Assembly: GCA_034509735.1 (NCBI GenBank)
Contig: JACGWO010000005.1
Location: forward strand, 23,120,383-23,184,382
Length of the DNA stretch: 64,000 bases
From: Sesamum alatum
Lineage: Eukaryota; Streptophyta; Magnoliopsida; Lamiales; Pedaliaceae
Direction of reading: 5' to 3'
The notes under the pieces: model-generated
Databases searched by the model: none
What the model was told of the DNA's origin: nothing
The model's input: the letters and a program-made list of their open reading frames with translations, nothing else
Part shown: positions 57,261 to 64,000 of the stretch, piece after piece
How the letters are laid out: every line of letters starts with the position of its first letter
How positions within the stretch are numbered: position 1 is the first letter of the stretch
Translations under genes and position numbers: made by a program

Positions 57261-59072
57261 TAAAATTTGATATTGAGTATTGACATGATCACCTTTTGGT
57301 ATTTGATACCGTTCCTATCACTAATCTGCGGGTGGTTTGTAGAAAGTGAATAAGGACTTAAAAAGCAAAGAACAGTTCTAGGATTCAACAATGGCAAGGT
57401 CCATTGATGAAAAGGACTAGAGACTTGTTAGGCCCATAATCGTGATCATGTTAGGATAATATAGGAATTACGTAACCTAGCATGGTCAAAAGTATGTCTC
57501 TTTGTTGGACAAAGGTTTTATTACATACATATTTGATCAAATAAAATTATTGAATATTGATTCATGTTTGCTAGTAGTTACACGTAAATTCCTAGAACAC
57601 CATCCCATAAAAGGTTTATGGATACTCAAAATTCAAATTAACTAAATGGATTAATCAAGACCAAATTACAAACTTGGCATCTACAACAGCTAGGACGTTT
57701 CTTCTTATTAAAAGATAAGTAAATTGAGAAGTTCGATGAATCTAGAAATAGATTATTCGAATCGACTAAATTTACGAGTCTTTTATAAAGAAGAAAGTCA
57801 CAAAGCTCTTTGTTGGACAAAGTAGGCTTGCCAAATAGTCTATTGGAAGGGAGCCAATAAGACAACTGTAGGTTACTAATACACGAGACCATAAGAGGGT
57901 TCAAAAGTCTAAAGGTCCCATACGAGTGATCGGGATATGTTCGGTCAAATTTGGATAGTAATCCAAATGACCTGCGGAACGTGATGTTGGACATTGTAGT
58001 AGAATTTATAGAGAGGAGCCATAGAATCCACTAGGAAATTCAAACAAGAGTTGAAACACCGCATAACTGGAATATTCGTTTTGACGAGCTCATACGGAGC
58101 ATGACTCGGTCTTAAACGACATAGGTGATCAGTGGGAGTAGAAATGGTGTTCCATGTGTTTAAGTGTGTAATGTCTTGATCCATGGATGAATTGAAGACA
58201 TTAGGAATCACTAAAACACAACTGTAACTCACGAAAATTCTCCATGACATTTTAAGGGGTCCCACATACATATCATGAATTGAGTTTTTCAAAGATTCAG
58301 TCAGTGATAGACTGATGAGAAAACTGAAACATGTAGAGGGACAAGTTGTTCGAGACTCAGTCATAGTAAGACTGATGAGAAAACTTGGATACTATGCATA
58401 AAGCATCAAGCCATTCAAGACTTAGTCACGGTGGACTAATGAGAAGGCTTGGATGTTGAGTATCCCCTACGTCTTAACCCTAGGCAAACATATGATATGT
58501 TTACTCGGTGCATAGGAACCGATGTTGAGAGTGCTTCTAGCATGGCTCAACATAAATTGGTAATGCACTGAGGGGTTAAAGACAACAATCAAGAACGATC
58601 CTTAGTACATGAATAAGGACTAAAGATGGGTTCATGTTGCACCGTCTGTTGAGAGTTTCTTTTGAAGGCTAAAGCGATACTAGCTTCCAGAGAATAAGTG
58701 AAAACCAGTTAGTCTCAAAGGTATGCACAGTCAGGCCCAATGACGAGTGCATTGAATAGTGGTCACTGATGAAGACTGCGTCCAGAGGATAGACGTGGCG
58801 CCTAGCACGACCAAGCCATGTTCGCCTATATATGGCAGGCAACTTGGCTATGGGAGTATTGGCACGAGATCTCATCACAAGATCCACGAAAATATTCTTA
58901 GACAACCACCATCTCTAAGAGGCAATGGTGGATAGAGGTAACACGGTTAGACCATATTGCTTCGCAAGGAAATATAAGTGGACTCACAATACCTTAGTCG
59001 GTATCGTAGATTACTCATACTCAGAGGATTCTGAACAAAGAGGGTAATTGACTTATTGGTCAAGTGGGAGAT
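57261..59072 (+). pseudogene. Copia F pol remnant
   Basis: No open frame. Nucleotide fragments match pol of the array copies: ctcatcacaagatccacg, cttagacaaccaccatct, cactaggaaattcaa and the final gtcaagtgggagatt. Long stretches of integrase and RT are missing or unrecognisable. Confidence 0.55.
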
Positions 59073-61208
59073 TGTTAGAATAGGTGACCAGAAAGTCAAT
59101 GGTATTGGCTGTTCTGAGAACCATTCGTCAATCTGTGAACAAGTAATATTATGTTAATGAATGTAGTAAGGATTCATAGGCATGAGTTTGTTGTACTTAC
59201 TGTTTGCATCGTTACGATGTCACAACAAACGCCCACAGACTGAAATAACATTTCGGGAAATTGGAACTACGCTTGGAGGTAGGTTCATGAAATCAGTTTC
59301 GCCGAATCAGTTTGAAATACTCCAAGTCAAAGGAATCTCGAGACAGGGCATCGAGAATCCATTTGAGGCTTGCACTAAGCATCTGCTGTCGTGTTTCATC
59401 GACAGGTGACGAGGATCGTCTAAGCAGTGTTAGTGGGTCGGCCTGCTGGGGAGCGGCCGACTGAGGTGACTCACGGGAATCGTCATATGGAAGCCACTCA
59501 GGCTTGATCGGTATGACTCGTATTCCTAGTTCCGATAGTACGGGATTAGTCCTCGGACTTGAGGATCACGGCAGTCCCCTACATACTAAGGCTGTATCTT
59601 GGACATGGTGAAATTTGACCGGTTATATTACATGGTCATCATAAGCCTCGTCCAGTGCAGTCGGAGTATGTAAGAACGGTGAATTCCAAGATAGGATCTG
59701 TCCCCTGTCAAAGGATATGACAGCAAGATCTCCTATGCACTCGGAGATGGTTTAGACTCACAAAGTCTATGGCCGTAGCACTTGATGTAGTGGGAAAGGA
59801 TTTCCTACGTCGAGTTAAACCTATCTCGAGCATTATGCATAGTTGCCTAGTCAAGGATGGGAACCGACCCCTAGACTAAAGGCCGGGAGACAGGCGACAG
59901 TAGGACCGTACCCGTACGTATCGAGCGTCGGTAGGACCGCACCTGCGTATAACTCGGAGCCTAAATGTTCACACCATAAATTCACCTAGTCTCTAGTGCT
60001 ATGGACCGTTGCTAGATGGCCACCCATGGTAACGGACTACTTTGATTATGAAATAACAAGAAGTAGGTCCAAGTCTAGTTGAAAGGTGAACCTAAAGAGT
60101 CACACCCGCTACACCAAATGAAAGGGAATTAATTTGGAATTAATTCCGAGAGAAGGTTTAATTTAATGAAATTAAATTATACTTCTTGGAGATTCAAGCC
60201 TCGATGAATTATTTGAAATAATTGGGCTTGAGTTCATAAATTAGGTTTATAAAGCATGGGCTTCCCTTTTAATTAGATTAAAAGGATGAATTAATTAATG
60301 GACTTGGTATATTAAAAGAGGATTTAATATAAAGTCCATGGACTATTTAATTTAGAATTAAATAAAGTCCATTTCATTAATTAATTAATGGGCTTGTATA
60401 TTAAATAGGATTTTAATATAAAGTCCATGGGATTATTTAATTTAGAATTAAATAAAGCCCATTCCGTAAAGCCCATCAAAATGGATGGACAAGATTTAAT
60501 CTAGAGAATGATGAGATGAAGGGCCATGATTAATTTGACTTAATCAATGCCTAATTTGACTAGGATTTGACTAGGTCAAAATCCTAGTCAAAGTGTGTCT
60601 CTTTGGAAGAGTTTGAGAAGGAATAGGAAATTCCATCTTCTATAAATACTCAAAAAAACACACACTCACACCTACTATTCTCTACAACTCTCATCTCTCA
60701 ATTCCCTCTCAAATTCGTCCATCCCTATTTCACTCTCCAAGAATACTACTTTTTCTTCTGGATTTATTCAAGTTAAGAACATAAGAGACATTGATTGCGT
60801 TAATTCATAGCGTGCATCGATGTCTCTTCTCCCCAAATAATTTCTTGCTAGCACAAGGGTTGTTTGCTTTTCGGTGGAGCGAGTGAGATGATTTAGAGGG
60901 TCTCTTCTTTGAGATCTTGGTGCAAAACGGGGAACAATGCATGTAGCCGAAACGAAGACAAAACTACAACCGGGTAGGTTCTTTAATTTCGTTTTTTTCG
61001 GTTTCAATTCTATGGCCTCCATGTTGTGTTTTATTGAACATGAGATACACTGAACGCCCGGGAGAATCAAGGGCACACCCCTTGATTCGTTTATGTATGT
61101 TATGCATTATTTAAATTCCTTTTAATTATGCTTTGTAATTTTATTACGCACTATTTCGCACTTCCGCTATTCGCGTTAATCTCCCGGGCCGATCCACACA
61201 ATCTTTCA
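59073..61208 (+). repeat. Copia F 3' LTR
   Basis: 2,136 bp, tgttagaataggtgacc to atctttca. It is very similar to the 5' LTR, with one fewer 110 bp internal repeat unit. TATA box at 60641-60648. A 21 bp insertion-like phrase (tttgcttttcggtgg) appears near 60862. Confidence 0.92.
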
Positions 61209-62046
61209 GTATGTACGTGTCTTGAACGATCGGTTCGGAACCTTTCTCTATGAGGATCCAATGTCGGAGTTGATGAATTTGAAACAGACTAGAACGATCC
61301 AAGAATTCATGGATCGGTTTGATGAGCTACTGAATTGCCTCGAGCTACCTGAAACCTATGCAGTAAGTTGCTTTCTCGGTGGACTGAAGGATGAAATTGC
61401 ACTTCAAGTTCGGATGTTTAAACCTAAAACGATGCAGGAAGTAATAAGCTTAGCGAGGTTGCAGGAACAAGCATTCAAACTGAGTAGTAGCAGCAGAAAT
61501 TCCTCCAGCCTAAACAACCATAAATCATTCTCACATTTCAGCAGACCGCTCGCAGTTACTCCACCATCAAAACCACCTGTACCTAACCCTTCCACTTCAT
61601 ACACTTCCAACCGTTTTACACAGATACCACCTCATAGGATCGCCAACCCAAATCACAAACCGATACTGCAATCTAGAAGAATGAGCCCTCAGGAGATGGA
61701 TGAGAAGAGATCGAAGGGGTTATGCTACTGGTGTGATGACAAGTATACTCCTGGTCATCAATGCAGTAAGAGGAAACAAATATACATCATGGAAGTATTA
61801 GACGAGGATGAGAGTATGCTGCATAAGGAAGTAGAAGATGAAGAATGGCAGCAACAGGGGATGGCCACCGAGGAAGATGACTGCTCAAACTTTCATATTT
61901 CAGTTAACGCCATGACCGGTGTTCACAATTTCAATACGATGAGGGTAACTGGTTGTTGCAAGGGAAAAGCTATCAATATTTTAATTGACCCAGGGAGTAC
62001 TCACAACTTTGTGGATTTCCAAGTAGCTAGGAGGCTTGGCTGCTAA
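61209..62046 (+). pseudogene. Gypsy G gag C-terminal part and protease
   Basis: Reads LNDRFGTFLYEDPMSELMNLKQ, then FMDRFDELLNCLELPE, the gypsy gag core, followed by a Ser/Pro-rich linker. The zinc-knuckle-like LCYWCDDKYTPGHQC is at about 61720-61765 and the protease active site NILIDPGSTHNFVD (D-P-G-S variant) near 61975. A TAA follows RRLGC (62044). The frame is otherwise long and clean (about 274 codons). Confidence 0.88.
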
Positions 62047-62052
62047 CTCAAG

Positions 62053-62355
62053 ATGGAATTCCATATGAACGAAAGGAAGATATCGTTAAGGGGCAAGCAA
62101 CCGACAACAACTAAATTGGTAGACGCTAAGGGTCTGCGAAGGATTTTGCAGAAATCGGGGCAAATATCTATGCTCAGTGTGGGGCTGTTACAGAGAGAAG
62201 AGGCAGTGGATTCCATGTTGTTTTCTCTAGAAGGACAGACAGCAGAAGAGCAAGGAAGGTTAGACACATTGCTGACTGAGTATGCAGACCTGTTTGAAGA
62301 ACCTAAAGCACTACCACCTAGGAGAGGGCACGATCACGGGATTATTTTACGATAA
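62053..62355 (+). pseudogene. Gypsy G protease-RT linker
   Basis: Open frame of 100 codons containing LDTLLTEYADLFEEPKALPPRRGHDHGI, the conserved sequence just before the gypsy RT (H-D-H-x-I). It ends at a TAA at 62353 where the polyprotein should continue. Confidence 0.82.
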
Positions 62356-62433
62356 GGGACTTAGGCAATCAATATCAGATCCTACAGATATCCTGCTGTT
62401 CAGAAGGATGAGATTGAGAAGCTCGTCCAGGAG

Positions 62434-63006
62434 ATGCTTGATTCCGGAGTTATAAGAGAAAGCAACAACCCGTATTCTTCTCCTGTGGTCTTAGTGAAGA
62501 AAAAAGATGGCTCATGGCGGATGTGTATTGATTACAGAGAGCTAAATAAACACACCGTGAAGGATAAGTTTCCTATCCGAGTGATAGAAGAACTTTTGGA
62601 TGAACTGCACGGTGCCAAGTACTTTTCCAAGCTCGACTTGAGGTTGGGGTATCATCAAATTCGTATGAAGGAAGAAGATATACTTAAAACAGCATTTAGA
62701 ACTCATCACGGGCACTACGAGTTCTTGGTCATGCCGTCCGGTCTCACTAACACATCTTCTACCTTCCAAGCATTAAAGAATAAGGTTATATTGGTGTTTT
62801 TCGATGATATTTTAGTTTATAGCCGCAGCTGGGATGATCATTTGGTGCAGCTGAGACACACGCTTGAGTTGTTGCGAGGGAACCAACTGCTAGTTAAGAG
62901 GAGCAAGTGTCAGTTCGATAAACGACAAGTAGAGTACCTGGGTCATGTTATCACAGAGGGTGGAGTTGCAGCTGACCCGTTGAAGGTGCAAGCCATGCTT
63001 GACTAG
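62434..63006 (+). pseudogene. Gypsy G reverse transcriptase
   Basis: SGVIRESNNPYSSPVVLVKKKDG, MCIDYRELNKHTVKDKFP, FSKLDLRLGYHQIRM and FFDDILVYSRSWDDH (active site F-D-D). The normal stretch between LKNKV and ILVFFDDIL is shortened by about 10-12 residues in frame, and GLTNTSSTFQ replaces the usual GLTNAPATFQ. TAG follows QAMLD (63004). Confidence 0.9.
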
Positions 63007-63741
63007 CCGTAGCCGCGGACATTGAAAGAGTTGAGAGGGTTTCTAGGTCTTACCGGATATTATCGAAGATTCATCAAAGAATACGGTCAGTTAGCACGGC
63101 CTCTCATGGAGATTTTGAAGAAGGATAAGTTTGTGTGGACTGAAGTTGGCTCGGATGCCTTTGCACGTTTGAAAACAGCCATGAGTCACGCCCCCGTTCT
63201 TGTTCTACCCAATTTTTCTAAGGAATTTACGGTGGAGACTGATACATCGGGTTCCAGAATAGGAGTTGTTTTGCTGCAACGAGGGAGACCTATCATATAT
63301 ATGAGCAAGGCATTGTGTGAAAAGCAACTTGGCATGTCGGTCTATGACAAGGAAATGCTCGTTGTGGTCACGGCATGGAGACCTTACCTCATAGGGAGAC
63401 ATTTCTTCATCAAAATGGATCATCAAAGTCTGAAGTATCTCATGGAGCAGAGGATATCCACCCTAAGACAACAAAGATGGATCTCAAAATTGATGGGATA
63501 TGACTACACTATCTGCTACAATAGGGGTCAAGAGAATGTTGTGGCTGACGCCCTCTCCAGAATTCAGTATTCAGACACGGGACAGATCCTTTCTCTGAAT
63601 AGTATAACCTCCATTGACAGTGGGTTGCTAGACACGGTCAAGGACAGTTGGGTTGACGACGACAAAATTCAAGAATTGATACAACTTAAGGTCGGAATCC
63701 TGATAGCAAACCGCATTATTCTTGGAAGGGGGGCATTTTAA
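63007..63741 (+). pseudogene. Gypsy G RNase H
   Basis: LKELRGFLGLTGYYRRFIKEY marks the RT thumb/connection. RNase H follows with VETDTSGSRIGVVLLQ (D in TDTSG where TDASG is usual), PIIYMSKAL, YDKEMLVVVTAWRPYLIGRHF and NVVADALSRI. The frame is open from 63022 to the stop at 63739. Confidence 0.9.
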
Positions 63742-63960
63742 CTCGTAAAGGGAAACTGATGGTGGGAAGAAATCCGAGGGTAAGGGGAAGCATCTTGCAA
63801 TTGTTCCATGGTAGTGCACTAGGAGGACATTCAGGTCTGGAAAATACACTCCATAGGCTCAAAAAGTGTAATATACTGGAAGGGGTTGAAATAGGATATG
63901 CATGGGTTTATCAAGGATTGTATTGTCTACCAATAGAACAAACATGAAAATGTATTGCTG
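63742..63960 (+). pseudogene. Gypsy G integrase N-terminus
   Basis: Reads LQLFHGSALGGHSGLENTLHRLKK with the HHCC zinc-finger His residues, and after a frame change MHGFIKDCIVC with the Cys pair. A stop and a frameshift lie between. The catalytic core is beyond the window or decayed. Confidence 0.7.
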
Positions 63961-64000
63961 CCCGGACTGCTGCAGCCATTATCGATCCCTAATAGAATAT

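Larger units (their letters stand above)
52990..61208 (+). mobile_element. Degenerate copia element F inserted in gypsy G gag
   Basis: LTRs 52990-55208 and 59073-61208 enclose a 3.9 kb interior without a usable ORF. The PBS tggtatcagagcc is at 55210 and polypurine-like caagtgggagatt precedes the 3' LTR. The flanks gatgg and gtatg do not form a target duplication. It belongs to the same superfamily branch as copia E and the solo LTR. Confidence 0.88.
52156..64000 (+). mobile_element. Ty3/gypsy element G, chromovirus-like (3' end outside window)
   Basis: Probable 5' LTR, iMet-type PBS, gag, protease, RT, RNase H and the start of integrase in standard gypsy order, broken in gag by copia F (52990-61208). 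The RT-RH-IN order and the DPGSTHNF protease motif point to the Tekay/Del-like chromoviruses. The integrase C-terminus and 3' LTR would lie right of the window. It is defective by stops and small deletions. Confidence 0.8.

Overview
The window is nuclear DNA from a flowering plant, most likely a eudicot. It is AT-rich and intron-bearing, and it holds one plant-type kinesin gene followed by about 55 kb of nested retrotransposons and DNA-transposon remnants. No prokaryotic or organellar features, tRNA, rRNA or CRISPR array were seen. The species cannot be named from the sequence.

Positions 1-5921 (minus strand) hold a kinesin-14 gene. It has an N-terminal calponin-homology domain, a long repeat-expanded coiled coil and an internal motor domain. 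Seventeen exons were placed by hand with consistent splice phases; the 3' end lies left of the window. One intron (591-1071) has every signal of a U12-type AT-AC intron and has been enlarged by a foldback MITE. Upstream (5922-8659) is noncoding DNA with a candidate 5' UTR exon, an E2F-like site and a second foldback element.

Positions 8836-38556 form one large Ty1/copia structure, LTR-internal-LTR-internal-LTR, in which the middle LTR is shared by two internal regions. The outer flanks carry a 4-of-5 matching target duplication (accag / accaa), and the split host reading frame rejoins across it. The first internal region was hit twice more: a solo LTR of a related copia family sits in gag (TSD caaag), and a 9.6 kb Ty3/gypsy element sits between integrase and RT (TSD aaggg). 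That gypsy element (B, 16907-26551) has gag and protease but no RT, RNase H or integrase. In the antisense orientation it carries a nearly complete plant mobile domain (PMD) gene with its own intron and TATA box. A second, inverted and truncated member of the same family (43005-45750) carries the same antisense PMD gene, so the gene is a stable part of the family. This is the most unusual system in the window.

Positions 38557-45750 are a mosaic: a gypsy fragment with an antisense Transposase_28-like ORF and an LTR, the 3' half of an old copia element with its LTR, and the second PMD-gypsy copy. Positions 45751-48401 contain an internally deleted Mutator-like transposase gene that keeps the DNA-binding domain and zinc knuckle but lacks the catalytic core. 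Positions 48402-52155 are AT-rich and hold two further foldback elements.

Positions 52156-64000 hold a chromovirus-like Ty3/gypsy element (G), truncated by the window end and split in gag by an 8.2 kb degenerate copia element (F, 52990-61208) with two long LTRs. Element G has protease, RT, RNase H and the start of integrase, all broken by stops or small deletions. The kinesin is probably the only host gene; everything else is transposon-derived and mostly decayed.
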